In this document: positions 37,756-47,155 of the stretch, one piece after another
Layout of the letters: every line of letters starts with the position of its first letter
How positions within the stretch are numbered: position 1 is the stretch's first letter
NCBI RefSeq assembly: GCF_009296025.1
Contig: NZ_CP045178.1
Coordinates: 3,348,001-3,412,000, forward strand
Direction of reading: 5' to 3'
Source: Streptomyces tsukubensis
GTDB taxonomy: Bacteria; Actinomycetota; Actinomycetes; Streptomycetales; Streptomycetaceae
DNA: 64,000 nucleotides
Position numbers and translations under genes: made by a program
Notes under the pieces: model-generated
Told to the model about the DNA's origin: nothing
The model's input: only the letters and a program-made list of their open reading frames with translations
The model's database searches: none

Positions 37756-37849
37756 AGCCGCGCCCCCTTTCGTGTGCGCGCACGGCGGGGAGCCCCGCCC
37801 CTCCCGACAGCAGCCTCGCCCTCCGGGAGGGGCCTCCCCCGCGGCTCGG

Positions 37850-40423
37850 TCAGTCGGTGGCGATCGCGGTGAGTACGTTCATCCGCCCGGCCCTGAAGGC
37901 GGGCACGAGCGCCGCGAACAGCCCCACGAAAGCCGAGGCCACGAAGACCGTGACGATCGTCGTCCACGGGATCTCCAGGATCTTCAGCCCCTCCAGGGCG
38001 AGCAGCCGTTGCGCGGTCACGCCCCAGCCCATGCCGAGCCCGAGTCCGAGCAGGGCGCCGAAGAGGGCGATGACCACGGATTCGAGGCGGATCATGCGCC
38101 GCAGTTGCCTGCGGGAGAGGCCGATGGCCCGCATGAGGCCGATCTCCCTGGTCCGCTCCACCACGGAGAGTGCCAGGGTGTTCACGACGCCGAGCACCGC
38201 CACGATGATCGCCAGCGCCAGCAGGCCGTAGACCATGTTGAGCAACTGGCCGACCTGGTCCTTGAGGGTCTGCTTGAAGTCGGTCCGGTCCTCGACCTTG
38301 TACTGCGGGTAGGGGGCCATGGCCTTCTTCAGCGAGGCGTACGCCTGGTCCTGCCTGCCGTCCGTGGCCTGCGCGAACATGATCGTGTTCGGTGGCAGCC
38401 CGCCGGGCAGGTACTCCTCGGCGGTCGCCGTGCTGATGTAGCGGGCGCCCTGGTCGATGGAGACGTCGTCGGTGGTGATGGCGCGCACGGTGAGTACGGC
38501 CTGCTTCCCGCCGGTGAAGGCGACCTTCACGCGGTCGCCGACCTCGACGTCGTGCTTCTTGGCGTAGGCGTCGCCGACGGACATGGAGTTCTTGCCGTAG
38601 GCGTCGGTCAGCCGGCCCGCTACGGTCTCGCGCCGCACGTCCTTCGCGTACGACGGGTCGGCCGCGGTGATGTCGGTCTTGTCGGTCACTCCGTCGGGGG
38701 AGGTCATCCGCACGCCGATGGACCGGTAGTCGGTGACGTGGGACAGGTTCGGCGACGCGGCCAGCGCGGCACGCGCCTTGGGGGTGATGAGCTGGCCGCT
38801 GTCGGACTGGATGATGAAGTCGGCGCCGACGCTCTTGTCGAGTTCGCCGGTGGCGGAGGCGACCATCGAGGAGCCGACGACGGTGAGGCAGGCGACCAGG
38901 GCCAGCCCGATCATGAGGGCCGCGCCGGTCGCGCCGGTGCGGCGCGGGTTGCGGAGGGCGTTGCGTTCCGCGAGCCGGCCGACGGGGCCGAAGAGCCGCA
39001 GCACCAGGAGGCTGATCACCTTGACCACGGCGCCCGCGAGGACGGGGCCGAAGAGGACGAAGCCGAGGAGGCTGAGGACGATCCCGCCGCCCAGCCAGAG
39101 CGATCCGGCCCCCGCCGTGTCCGCGCGCGCCGCCGTCCACAGCCCGAACCCGCCCGCCGCGGTGAGCAGCAGCCCGACCGCCGCCCTGATGGCGCCGGCG
39201 CGGCCGTCGGCGGGGGTGCCCGCGTCCAGGAGCGCCGCCATGGGCGAGATGGTCCCGGCCTTGCGGGCGGGCAGGTACGCGGCGACGACCGTGACGACGA
39301 TGCCGAGTACGAGCCCGACGACGGGGGTCGTCCGGACGACGGTGAGGTCCCTGGTCGACAGGTCCATCCCCATCGACGACATGATCTCCATGAGGCCGAT
39401 GGCCAGGCCCACGCCCGCGCCGACACCGAGTACGGAGCCGACGGAGCCGAGCAGCAGCGCCTCGATCAGCACGGAACGGTTGATCTGCTTGCGGGAGGAA
39501 CCGATGGCCCGCATCAGACCGATCTCCCTGGTGCGCTGGGCGACCAGCATCGAGAAGGTGTTGATGATCAGGAAGATGCCCACGAGGAAGGCGATTCCGG
39601 CGAAGCCGAGCAGGGCGTACCTGACGACGTCCATGAACGAGCCGACGTCCGCCTGGTTCTCGGCGGCGGCTTCCTTCTGCGTCCGCAACTCGTAGCGGCC
39701 CGCGCCGAGCGCGGCGCCGACCCGCCGCTTGAGCGCCGTGTCACTGACACCGGGTTTGGCGTCCGCGCTGACCTGCGTGAACACACCGGTCCTGCCGAGC
39801 AGTTCGCGCTGTGCGGTCGGGGTGTCGAAGTAGAGGACGGCAGCGCCCGGGTTGGTGACCTTGAACGAGGCGATGCCGGAGATCCTGGCGGTGAAGTCAC
39901 CGGTGACGGCGATGGTGCGCAGGGTGTCGCCGATGGCGAGGTGGTGCTTGTCCGCGGTGTTGGCGTCGACCATGATCTCGGTGGGACCGCGGGGCGAGTG
40001 TCCTGTGTCGATCCGCATCGAACGCAGGTCGTTACGGGTCCAGTTGCCCGCGAGGGTCGGGGCGCCCGAGGTGGGGCCGATGTTCTTCCCCCTGGAGTCG
40101 ACGACGGTCACGCTCGCACTGGTCACGCCACCCTCGGCCCTGCGTACACCCTCGACCTCCGCGACCTGCTGGACGACGGAGGCGGGCAGGGTGTCGGGCT
40201 TGCCGCGCGAGGTGGCGCCGTCGCCGTCCTGGGTGTCCTTCGGGTTCACCGTGACATCGGCGGAGGTCGCGGCGAAGAGCTTGTCGAAGGTGGTGTTCAT
40301 CGTGTCGGTGAAGACCAGCGTGCCGCAGACGAACGCCACGGACAGCATGACGGCCACGGCGGAGAGGACCATGCGCCCCTTGTGGGCGGCGAAGTTGCGC
40401 AGGGACATCTTGAGTACGGTCAT
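37850..40423 (-). CDS. ABC transporter permease, FtsX-like
   Basis: An 857-residue permease, MTVLKMSLRNFAAHKGRMVL, with the same duplicated FtsX layout as the 5846-8389 permease. It has a first helix, a large outer domain to about 270, three helices carrying LMRAIGSSRKQINRSV, a middle hydrophobic section, a second outer domain from about 510, and three final helices with LMRAIGLSRRQLRRMI, ending AFRAGRMNVLTAIATD. Its ATG overlaps the ATPase stop (ATGA, 40420-40423), so the two are coupled. Function inferred: exporter or mechanotransmission complex at the cell envelope; substrate unknown. Confidence 0.93.
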   Translation of the reverse strand: MTVLKMSLRNFAAHKGRMVLSAVAVMLSVAFVCGTLVFTDTMNTTFDKLFAATSADVTVNPKDTQDGDGATSRGKPDTLPASVVQQVAEVEGVRRAEGGVTSASVTVVDSRGKNIGPTSGAPTLAGNWTRNDLRSMRIDTGHSPRGPTEIMVDANTADKHHLAIGDTLRTIAVTGDFTARISGIASFKVTNPGAAVLYFDTPTAQRELLGRTGVFTQVSADAKPGVSDTALKRRVGAALGAGRYELRTQKEAAAENQADVGSFMDVVRYALLGFAGIAFLVGIFLIINTFSMLVAQRTREIGLMRAIGSSRKQINRSVLIEALLLGSVGSVLGVGAGVGLAIGLMEIMSSMGMDLSTRDLTVVRTTPVVGLVLGIVVTVVAAYLPARKAGTISPMAALLDAGTPADGRAGAIRAAVGLLLTAAGGFGLWTAARADTAGAGSLWLGGGIVLSLLGFVLFGPVLAGAVVKVISLLVLRLFGPVGRLAERNALRNPRRTGATGAALMIGLALVACLTVVGSSMVASATGELDKSVGADFIIQSDSGQLITPKARAALAASPNLSHVTDYRSIGVRMTSPDGVTDKTDITAADPSYAKDVRRETVAGRLTDAYGKNSMSVGDAYAKKHDVEVGDRVKVAFTGGKQAVLTVRAITTDDVSIDQGARYISTATAEEYLPGGLPPNTIMFAQATDGRQDQAYASLKKAMAPYPQYKVEDRTDFKQTLKDQVGQLLNMVYGLLALAIIVAVLGVVNTLALSVVERTREIGLMRAIGLSRRQLRRMIRLESVVIALFGALLGLGLGMGWGVTAQRLLALEGLKILEIPWTTIVTVFVASAFVGLFAALVPAFRAGRMNVLTAIATD

Positions 40424-41208
40424 GACGTCCGCCCGCGCCCGTCGAAGTCCTTCATCCGGTCGAATACCTGGTCGGCGGAGGGGGAGCGCATCTCGTCCAC
40501 GACACTGCCGTCGGCCAGATACAGCACGCGATCGGCGTACGAGGCCGCCACCGGGTCGTGCGTGACCATCACCATCGTCTGGCCCAAGTCGTCCACGGAG
40601 GCCCGCAGGAAGCCGAGGATCTCGGCGCCGGCCCGGGAGTCGAGGTTGCCGGTGGGCTCGTCACCGAAGATGATCTCCGGCCTGGCGGCAAGGGCCCGCG
40701 CCACGGCGACACGCTGCTGCTGGCCACCGGACAGCTCGGTCGGACGGTGCTTCAGCCTGCCCGCGAGCCCCACGGTCTCCACGACCCGCTCCAGCCACTC
40801 ACGAGCGGGCTTGCGGCCCGCTATGTCCATCGGCAGGGTGATGTTCTCGATGGCGTTGAGCGTCGGCAGCAGGTTGTACGACTGGAAGATGAACCCGACC
40901 CGGTCGCGCCGGAGTCGGGTGAGCTTCTTGTCCTTGAGGCCGGTGATCTCGGTGTCGGCGAGGCGGATCTCGCCCGAGGTGACGGTGTCGAGCCCCGCGA
41001 GGCAGTGCATGAGCGTCGACTTGCCGGAGCCGGACGGGCCCATGATCGCGGTGAACTGCCCCGCCATGATGTCCACGTCGACACCGTCGAGCGCGACGAC
41101 CCGCGTCTCCCCCGCTCCGTACGCCTTGACGACCTGCCTGGCGCGCGCGGCCACGGCGGCGTGCCCTCCGGCCAGGTCGTGCCTGGAATTGGTCACAGCC
41201 GTTGTCAC
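40420..41208 (-). CDS. ABC transporter ATPase (LolD/MacB type)
   Basis: A 262-residue ATPase from GTG 41206-41208, which has AGGAG seven bases upstream; the open frame further 5' has no such site. Motifs: GPSGSGKSTLMHCLAGLD, FIFQSYNLLPTLNAIENITLPMD, LSGGQQQRVAVARALAARPEIIFGDEPTGNLDS and VMVTHDPVAASYADR. The whole sequence is clearly paralogous to the ATPase at 4846-5616, including the shared end FDGRGRTS versus FDARGRTS. It powers the permease encoded directly downstream. Confidence 0.94.
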   Translation of the reverse strand: MTTAVTNSRHDLAGGHAAVAARARQVVKAYGAGETRVVALDGVDVDIMAGQFTAIMGPSGSGKSTLMHCLAGLDTVTSGEIRLADTEITGLKDKKLTRLRRDRVGFIFQSYNLLPTLNAIENITLPMDIAGRKPAREWLERVVETVGLAGRLKHRPTELSGGQQQRVAVARALAARPEIIFGDEPTGNLDSRAGAEILGFLRASVDDLGQTMVMVTHDPVAASYADRVLYLADGSVVDEMRSPSADQVFDRMKDFDGRGRTS

Positions 41209-41406
41209 GGTAAGTCTCCTATGTCGGTCATCACCGAGCCGTCGGCTCTCGACGTGCGGTGCGTTGGACTGGTGGGCCGTGCGGTGGGGCACGCGGGTGA
41301 GGCATGCGGGGCGGCACGGTGGGGCGGGTGCCGGACGGACCACCGGGGTCGGGCCCGACACCACCCATGGCGGCCAAGCCGCCCTCGTACTGTCAACTCG
41401 CGGTCA

Positions 41407-41454
41407 GGTACTGGCTCTGGTACTGGCTCTGGTACTGAGTCTGGTGCTGAGTCT
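41407..41454. repeat. 12-bp tandem repeat, 4 copies
   Basis: Four units of GGTACTGGCTCT type (41407-41454), the last two slightly changed, upstream of the second ABC operon. The 596-bp space 41209-41804 also has (GTCACC)n/(GCCACC)n hexamers at 41756-41790 and no gene. Confidence 0.9.
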
Positions 41455-41625
41455 GGCCTCCGGGAGGCCCGTACGCCCTGGGGCGAGACGCGGTCTTCCG
41501 CCTGTGGAAAACCCCACCCCCCGTGGGCGCCCCGCCCCTTGCCCAGCTCACCCCAGACTAGGGGCGAACCCCCTCGCCGCTCGTCATTCCCCGGTACCGA
41601 CCGACCCTGGTACCGACTCGGCCTT

Positions 41626-41639
41626 TACCCCTAGGGGTA
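41626..41639. promoter_or_regulatory. Perfect palindrome, possible operator
   Basis: TACCCCTAGGGGTA is a perfect 14-bp palindrome in the long intergenic space upstream of the ABC operon and downstream of the HTH gene. The binding protein is unknown; the call rests on symmetry and position. Confidence 0.3.
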
Positions 41640-41804
41640 CTCAAACCACGGGTGCACAAGGGGAGTTGCTGTTCCACCCTGGCGGGAAGGGGGCGGGTGG
41701 ACGAGCGTACGGGGCGGGCGTGCGAGTGCCGTTCCGAGCGGCATCTCGACGTGGTCACCGTCACCGTCACCGCCACCGCCACCGCCACCGGCTGCCGTAC
41801 TGGC

Positions 41805-42899
41805 TCAGGCTGCCGTGTGGGCCCATTCTGCTCCGCCGCGTTCGCGGTGGGTGCGGCGTTCGCGGCAGTCGCGGCAGAGGGCGTGCGGGTCGCTGGATCG
41901 GAAGGCGCGGTCGCAGTCGTCGCAGGTCACCAGGGGTACGCGGGGCAGTGGGGTGATGCCTTCGGTGGGGCTGAGGGGTTCTGGGGGGAGTGGGGGTGGG
42001 CGCAGGGTGGTGAGGCGGTGTTCCACGAAGCGGGCCGGGTGGTTGATGGGGGTGGCGTCGATGGGCAGGCCGGTGGTGAGGGAGCGGGTGATCTGTTCCG
42101 GGGTTGCCGCGCGGGTCAGCCAGGTTTCCACGACGGGGGCGAGTCGGTGTACGTCGTCCTCCGACAGCAACAGCCTTGTGTCTGCGACGCGTAGGCGGGC
42201 GAGGAGATCGGCCGCCGGGCCCTCGGGCGCCGGAGACACCGGGGCCGGTTCCGGGGCGGTGCGCTTCGTACGTACGGGAGATGGTGGCGGTGGCGGTGGC
42301 GGCGCCGGGGCCGGTGGTGGTGCTTCAGAAGGCGCTGGGGCGGGGGTTGTTACCGCCGTCCTCGTCCGCCTGGCTCGTACCGGCGCTCGTACCGGTGCCT
42401 GTACGGCGGCGGCACCAGCCGCACCGGCAGCCGCACCGGCACCCGCACCGGCACCGGCTCCCGGGTGGTCGAGGAAGAACGTCCGCGTGGCGATGCGGCC
42501 GCCCCCGAGCGGCACCCGGCGGCGGGCCAGGTATCCGGCCGTCTCCAGTTCCCTTATAGCCCTGCCGATCGTCACCTCGCCCTCGGGGAAACGCACACTC
42601 AGCGCCTTGATCGTGACCGTGGATCCGTCCGGCAACGACTGAATGTGCACGCCGATACCGATCGCCACAGCCGAGAGGCGAGGGTGCTGCGCCAAGTGAT
42701 TACCGACGACCGTGTACCGCTCGGTGTGGCGGTGGCGTACGTGGAGGACCCCGGAGCGAGGCGCGTCCTGCGGGACCGACGGGACCGACGGGACCTGCGG
42801 AGCTGGAAGCTTCGGAGGAACGGGCAACGACTGTGCCGGCAAAGGGGGCAAGCCACTCGGGCGCGCGGGCACGTCAGCACTAGACTTCGGTCCAGCCAT
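41805..42899 (-). CDS. Helix-turn-helix accessory protein with C-terminal zinc-ribbon-like motif
   Basis: A 364-residue protein, start ATG 42897-42899 (MAGPKSSADVPARPSGLPPL). A proline-rich N-terminus (1-55) is followed by a winged-helix-like domain, YTVVGNHLAQHPRLSAVAIGIGVHIQSLPDGSTVTIKALSVRFPEGEVTIGRAIRELETAGYLARRR (about 65-135). A long Ala/Pro-rich linker leads to a helical domain (LLLSEDDVHRLAPVVETWLTRAATPEQITRSL) and a Cys pattern VTCDDCDRAFRSSDPHALCRDCRERRTHR near the end. This organisation is common in Streptomyces proteins called helix-turn-helix or MarR-like, often near mobile regions. Role inferred: DNA binding. The target is unknown. Confidence 0.75.
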   Translation of the reverse strand: MAGPKSSADVPARPSGLPPLPAQSLPVPPKLPAPQVPSVPSVPQDAPRSGVLHVRHRHTERYTVVGNHLAQHPRLSAVAIGIGVHIQSLPDGSTVTIKALSVRFPEGEVTIGRAIRELETAGYLARRRVPLGGGRIATRTFFLDHPGAGAGAGAGAAAGAAGAAAVQAPVRAPVRARRTRTAVTTPAPAPSEAPPPAPAPPPPPPPSPVRTKRTAPEPAPVSPAPEGPAADLLARLRVADTRLLLSEDDVHRLAPVVETWLTRAATPEQITRSLTTGLPIDATPINHPARFVEHRLTTLRPPPLPPEPLSPTEGITPLPRVPLVTCDDCDRAFRSSDPHALCRDCRERRTHRERGGAEWAHTAA

Positions 42900-43267
42900 G
42901 GGGAAGCTCTTTTCTTCCTGCGTGGTCAGACCCTCGTCAGGATTGCCGTCCTGTCGGGGGTCGTTCACTGTCTGTGGTTGTGGTGGTGTGCGGCGACCGT
43001 ACCCCACCAAACCGACCCGCCTATGCCCCCGCCACCCGAACGAGTGGCTACCAATTGCCGGGCGGTCAGGCGGGGTTTGGTTTGGTTGTTAATTTCTCCA
43101 AGTGCTTTAAAGGGCAGCGGGAACAGCCGGATCACGGGCTCCCGCGTCCCGGCGCTGACCTGGGCGGATACCGACTACGAACGCCACGGACCCCATGGAC
43201 CCCACAGTCGATACCCTGGCCTCCGCGCAGGCCCATAGGCCCATGGTCCATAGGTCCATAGGCCCCG
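42900..43267. other. Intergenic region, A/T-rich
   Basis: No gene is seen. Around 43080-43110 there is an unusually A/T-rich stretch (TTGGTTGTTAATTTCT, then GCTTTAAAGGG) that may hold a promoter. CCCATAGG words repeat near 43229-43262 just before the end of the SMI1 gene. Confidence 0.4.
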
Positions 43268-43834
43268 TCAGGAGAGGACGTAGTCCGCCGCGCTCGTCAC
43301 CAGCGTCGCGAAGTTCTCGTACCGCTCGGGGTCGCCGCCCTCTCCCGGCCACCACTCGTACGCGGTCCACTCGCCGTCCTCCCGCGCGCTGTCGGCGTGC
43401 AGCACCCAGTAGCCGCCACTGCCGCCGTCGTCGATCGAGATCAACAGGGACCGCTCGAACTTGTCGAGATCCTCGGCGAGGTATCCGTCGCCCGGCGACA
43501 ACCAATAGTCGAGGAGATCGGTCATATCGGAAAACCACCCGATCTTCTCGATACCGAGCAGATCGATGAGGCCGACGTCTTTACAGCCGTTGCTGGCGAG
43601 CAGGAAGTTGCGGTACGTCGGTGGCAGTCGGACACCGAAACGCTCCTCGGCGGCCAACACCGCAGCCTCGGCCGCAGGCTCGTAGCCGAGCCAGCGGGCC
43701 TCTCGTTGGGCCTCACTCAGAAACGACCTCCCCTCCGCGTCGGCCTCGCGAAAAAGGTCCGACGCGAGGAACTTGGCGCTGTAGTCACTGAGGAATTGAC
43801 GCCATTCGGGGACGGTCAACGGGGAGGGTGCCAC
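43268..43834 (-). CDS. SMI1/KNR4 (SUKH) family protein
   Basis: A 188-residue soluble protein. GTG 43832-43834 is chosen because GAAGGAAC lies just upstream. The SUKH signature is AVLAAEERFGVRLPPTYRNFLLASNGCKDVGLI at about 75-108, followed by GIEKIGWFSDM, GYLAEDLDKFERSLLISIDDGGSGGYWVLHAD and a tail with WPGEGGDPERYENFATLVTSA. SUKH proteins often act as immunity proteins against polymorphic toxins, or as adaptors. No toxin gene is adjacent here, but a larger SUKH locus lies at 58-64 kb. It may be an orphan immunity gene. Confidence 0.85.
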   Translation of the reverse strand: MAPSPLTVPEWRQFLSDYSAKFLASDLFREADAEGRSFLSEAQREARWLGYEPAAEAAVLAAEERFGVRLPPTYRNFLLASNGCKDVGLIDLLGIEKIGWFSDMTDLLDYWLSPGDGYLAEDLDKFERSLLISIDDGGSGGYWVLHADSAREDGEWTAYEWWPGEGGDPERYENFATLVTSAADYVLS

Positions 43835-44617
43835 GTCTGAGTTCCTTCGGTAGTGCGAGGTCGCGTACGCGTCGGCATCCTCGCACGAAGGTCCACGGCT
43901 TGATTTCCGGGTGGGCCACGAGCAATGCCCGGCCCCTGCCGGGCTGGCTGGAAGCCGATCCCGCGGACTGTACGGGTTCCGCGCCGTCCGCGAGGATGGC
44001 AGGCGGGTTCGGGTGTCTGGTCGTGCGGGCGCCGCGAGATCTTCCGGTCGTCGGGAAGCCGCGCTCGTACGTTCCGTCGGTGATGGCACGGGAGGACTCG
44101 GATGAGTCCGCACGTATCAACTGCCGGGGCGGGCGGACGAGTGGACTTCGAAGGACCGGGCGGAAGTCGCCGCCGATAGCGGAAGTCGCCGCCGATATCG
44201 GTGGCCACTGTCGGCGCGAGGGGTATCTCTTCGTTCACAACCACGGCGTTCGTCGTCCAGCCGCTGGACGCCCTCACCGGACCGGCCGACCCGCCCGCCT
44301 ACGCGCCCCTCAACACCGGCCCCGACTACGTGGCCGTGCTGCGATCCCTCCTCGCGGGCTGACCTCCCGGCGGACATCGCATCCCGGTGTCCCGGCTGCC
44401 GCCGACAGGTCAGCCGCGCCCGCGGGGGCGATCGCTGGCCCACTCTCCACCTGTTCGCGGGAGGGGGCGGCGGCGACACGACCTGGACCAGCCTGTTCAA
44501 GGAGCAGGACCTGCCTGAGTACCGTCTACCGGCTCAAAACGGTTCGCCCGTGTCGAGCCGGTGCGAACAGCCCCTTGCCCAACAGGATTTCACGCGTGTG
44601 AGCACGGGTGCGCGGAC
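43835..44617. other. Non-coding or decayed region
   Basis: About 780 bp without a convincing gene. On the plus strand 44246-44362 reads VVQPLDALTGPADPPAYAPL, then NTGPDYVAVLRSLLAG and a stop, which looks like the C-terminus of a lost gene I cannot name. A 19-bp direct repeat GATAGCGGAAGTCGCCGCC-type occurs at about 44155-44200. Confidence 0.4.
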
Positions 44618-45760
44618 TCAGTCCAGGTAGGTGTCGTACTGCTCGACGTCACCGGGCTTGAGCTGCATCTCCGGGTCGGTCTTGATGCTGGAGAGTTCCG
44701 TGCCCAGGATGCGTCCCGTGTGCTCGTCGAGGATGATCGTCCACCGCACCGTCCCCTTGAAGTCCACTCCGTACGCCTGGCCTTGGCGTCCCGCACGGTC
44801 CTTGACAGGGCCGAGGGCGTTCAGACCCGACTGCTCGGCGAGCAGGCCGTCGATCGCGGCTGTCTGGGCGGGCCCTGGCGTCCACTCACGCAGCAGCGCC
44901 TCCACGGTGTCCATCGTCCAGTACGCGCTGCCGTGGATGTCGGGGTTGTCCTTCGCCAGGTAGTCGGCGAGACCACGGACGGTGGTCGGGGGCGTACTCC
45001 GGAAGGAGGCGAGCTTCTCCCACGACCCGGCCGGCTTGTGCGTGCGGTGTGTGACCCGGCCGTCCTTCAGGTCCTCCACCACACCGCTGCCGTCGGCGTT
45101 CCAGCGGTCGCGGGACTCGTCCACCGGCATCTCCTCCGGCTTGTGCTTGCCGTCGTCCCAGAGCCCCAGCGCCCACTCCATACGGTGGGTCCCCCTGCGC
45201 GCGTCGCCGGGAGAGTCGGCCAGGGCGGCGGCCCGCTTCGCGACGGTGGCGAGCGGCACGGTGGCCCGGGAGCTCTCCACCTTGAGCGGGGCGGGCGCGG
45301 CGACGGCCGTCTGGCCGCTGCTGCCGGTGAGGGCGAACCCCGCCACGGTCGCCGCGACGACGGCGGCAGCCGCCCCGAGGGACATCGACCGGCCGGGCGT
45401 CAGCCAGCCGAAGGCCGGGGAACGGCCCACGGAGGAGCGGGACTTGGAAGATTTCACGGACTTCGCCGGCCCCTCGGGCGTCGCGGACTTCGCGAACCCC
45501 ACGGACTTGGCGGACTTGGCGGGGTCGGACGCGACGGCCGTGTCGTTGATCTCGTTCATCAGGTGCGCCCGAAGCTCCGCGTGCCGGGTGGGCGAGAGCC
45601 GGGCGGCGGGCGGCGGAACCAACGCACGCAGCGCGGCCCGCTCGGAGCGGTCACGGGCCTCCTGCCACTCCCCGTCCCCCTCCTCGTGGGCCGGGTCAGA
45701 AGGACGGGAGGACGGGGACGGTGTGGTGGCGCCGACACGGTTCCGGAACAGGGCGTTCAT
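44618..45760 (-). CDS. CU044_5270 family membrane protein (putative sigma-factor partner)
   Basis: A 380-residue protein whose ATG overlaps the sigma-factor stop (ATGA at 45757-45760). A cytoplasmic N-terminus of about 125 residues includes ALVPPPAARLSPTRHAELRAHLMNEI and a Lys/Ser-rich stretch with repeated KSxKS words. One membrane helix follows, SLGAAAAVVAATVAGFALTG, then an outer domain with RMEWALGLWDDGKHKPEEMP, GLADYLAKDNPDIHGSAYWTMDTVEALLREW and TIILDEHTGRILGTE. This is the CU044_5270 architecture, regularly encoded with ECF sigma factors in actinobacteria and thought to act like an anti-sigma or signal-sensing partner. Confidence 0.88.
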   Translation of the reverse strand: MNALFRNRVGATTPSPSSRPSDPAHEEGDGEWQEARDRSERAALRALVPPPAARLSPTRHAELRAHLMNEINDTAVASDPAKSAKSVGFAKSATPEGPAKSVKSSKSRSSVGRSPAFGWLTPGRSMSLGAAAAVVAATVAGFALTGSSGQTAVAAPAPLKVESSRATVPLATVAKRAAALADSPGDARRGTHRMEWALGLWDDGKHKPEEMPVDESRDRWNADGSGVVEDLKDGRVTHRTHKPAGSWEKLASFRSTPPTTVRGLADYLAKDNPDIHGSAYWTMDTVEALLREWTPGPAQTAAIDGLLAEQSGLNALGPVKDRAGRQGQAYGVDFKGTVRWTIILDEHTGRILGTELSSIKTDPEMQLKPGDVEQYDTYLD

Positions 45761-46482
45761 GCGAGGTTCTCCTGGGTGGTTCGAGCCGGAATGCTGTCTA
45801 CACGCTGTATCTGTCCGCTGTCTCCGGGGAGTTCCCGACCGGAGGCGCCCTGTGTGTCGTCGTCGCGCCGGGCGGCCGGGTGCCGCACGGAGTCACGCAT
45901 CCGACCGGAGGCGCCCTGTGTGTCGTCCTCGCGCCGGGCGGCCGGGTGCCGCACGGAGTCACGCAGCTTGGCGCGGGCTCGGGACAGCCGGGACCGCACG
46001 GTGCCGACGGGTATGCCCAGGGCCTCGGCGGCGGACGCGTAGTCCAGCTCGCCCCAGACGCACAGGGTGAACACCTCGCGCTCGGTACGCCGCAGCCCCT
46101 TCAGCGCCGCCTTGGCCGCCGCCAGCTGTTCGGCGTCGGCCAGCCGCCCGGTCACCTCGTCGGCGAAGTCCGGGACGGTGTCCCCTCGTGGCATCCGGGC
46201 CAGGGCTCTCTGGTGCCGCCGGGCCGACCGGGCCGTGTTGCGCAGCACGTTGGTGGCGATGCCGAGCAGCCACGGGCGCAGACTGCCGGTCTCCTCCGGG
46301 CGCAGCCGCTCGCGCGAGCGCCACGCCTCCAGGTAGGTGAGGGAGACGACATCCTCGGCCGTGGCCCAGTTTCCCGTGGACCACAGGGCATGGCGGTACA
46401 CAGCGTCCGCGTGCTCCTGGAACGCCTCGGCGAGCGCGGCCGGGTCACCTTCGCGGAGACGGGCGTGGGTTGAGTGAGTCAC
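45757..46482 (-). CDS. ECF-type RNA polymerase sigma factor
   Basis: A 241-residue sigma factor, start GTG 46480-46482. Region 2 is AFQEHADAVYRHALWSTGNWATAEDVVSLTYLEAWRSRERL (about 15-55), followed by LRPWLLGIATNVLRNTARSARRHQRAL. Region 4 is LKGLRRTEREVFTLCVWGELDYASAAEALGIPVGTVRSRLSRARAKL (about 125-170). The C-terminal tail is odd: a 22-residue unit RDSVRHPAARRDDDTQGASG is present twice in tandem because of an exact 66-bp DNA duplication. The downstream membrane protein is translationally coupled and is the likely regulator. Confidence 0.92.
   Translation of the reverse strand: MTHSTHARLREGDPAALAEAFQEHADAVYRHALWSTGNWATAEDVVSLTYLEAWRSRERLRPEETGSLRPWLLGIATNVLRNTARSARRHQRALARMPRGDTVPDFADEVTGRLADAEQLAAAKAALKGLRRTEREVFTLCVWGELDYASAAEALGIPVGTVRSRLSRARAKLRDSVRHPAARREDDTQGASGRMRDSVRHPAARRDDDTQGASGRELPGDSGQIQRVDSIPARTTQENLA
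45837..45968. repeat. 66-bp tandem duplication within sigma-factor gene
   Basis: 45837-45902 is repeated almost identically at 45903-45968, in frame. It adds 22 residues to the end of the sigma factor. Confidence 0.95.
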
Positions 46483-46830
46483 GTGAAGTACTGTCCGAAC
46501 GGTCTGACGGGTTCCTGTGACGTGTGTCACCGGGCGTGCCACCGGGCTTGGTCTTCGGGTCGACTTCCGGTCGCGTTCGGCGTCCAGGAGCAGATTTCTG
46601 AGGTGCGGCTTGGCGGCGAACCCGCCGTGTGGCCCCGCCAGCCCGAGATCAGGGACGCGGTGAACCCGCCACCTGCGGGTCGACCTGCTGCCTTGGCACC
46701 CTTCGGTCGGAACAGTTCCAGCACCACCCACGGCCCGCCCGTCCGTGAGATCCCCAGGCGCAATGAACCGGGATCATTCACAGCCTCAACGTCCACTTTC
46801 CATGCACGCTTCCAATGCGGCGACACGCCA

Positions 46831-46867
46831 AAGGCCCGCCCTCCGGCCTGAACGGGAGACGGGCCTT
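46831..46867. terminator. Hairpin after the DUF397 gene
   Basis: AAGGCCCG (46831-46838) pairs with CGGGCCTT (46860-46867), just downstream of the DUF397 gene on the minus strand. The whole 46483-46888 interval has no gene I can support; one weak 99-codon minus-strand frame is noted among the rejected items. Confidence 0.5.
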
Positions 46868-46888
46868 CTCAGCAGCAGCGAGTCGGGA

Positions 46889-47155
46889 TCACAGAGAGTC
46901 AGGCAGGAGGCTCTCCTGACCGGCACGGACACCCTTGCAATAAGCGACGTACTCGCTCTCGGTGAGCGGGATGAGGTGGTCCGTCAGGATGGAGTGGCGG
47001 AGCAGGTACCCCTTCCCCTGGACCTTCGCCACCTCAAGGCAATCGCCTGAACCGCCGGCAGATGCCTCGGACTTGATGAATGCGAGCGTGGACTGGTCGA
47101 CATCCAGCATCTCGTTGAGCAGAGCCTTCTTGGCCTTGAGGGCTTCGTCAGTCAC
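46889..47155 (-). CDS. DUF397 domain protein
   Basis: An 88-residue protein from GTG 47153-47155. It shows the DUF397 pattern: LAFIKSEASAGGSGDCLEVAKVQGKGYLLRHSILTDHLIPLTESEYVAYCKGVRAGQ. The family is small, cytoplasmic and almost always encoded next to an XRE/DUF5753 regulator, as here; the two genes overlap by 8 bp. Such pairs resemble toxin-antitoxin or WhiJ-type regulatory modules in Streptomyces, with the DUF397 protein acting as modulator of its XRE partner. Confidence 0.9.
   Translation of the reverse strand: MTDEALKAKKALLNEMLDVDQSTLAFIKSEASAGGSGDCLEVAKVQGKGYLLRHSILTDHLIPLTESEYVAYCKGVRAGQESLLPDSL

Noticed and set aside
37514..41956. Plus-strand open frame of more than 1400 codons opposite the second ABC operon
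   Set aside because: It is the complement of clear permease and ATPase genes, with His/Arg/Gly-rich composition typical of shadow frames.
46527..46826. 99-codon minus-strand frame with WKVDVEAVNDPGSLRLGISR
   Set aside because: The first 40 residues look protein-like, but the rest is not, there is no convincing ribosome site, and I know no family; not enough to call a gene.
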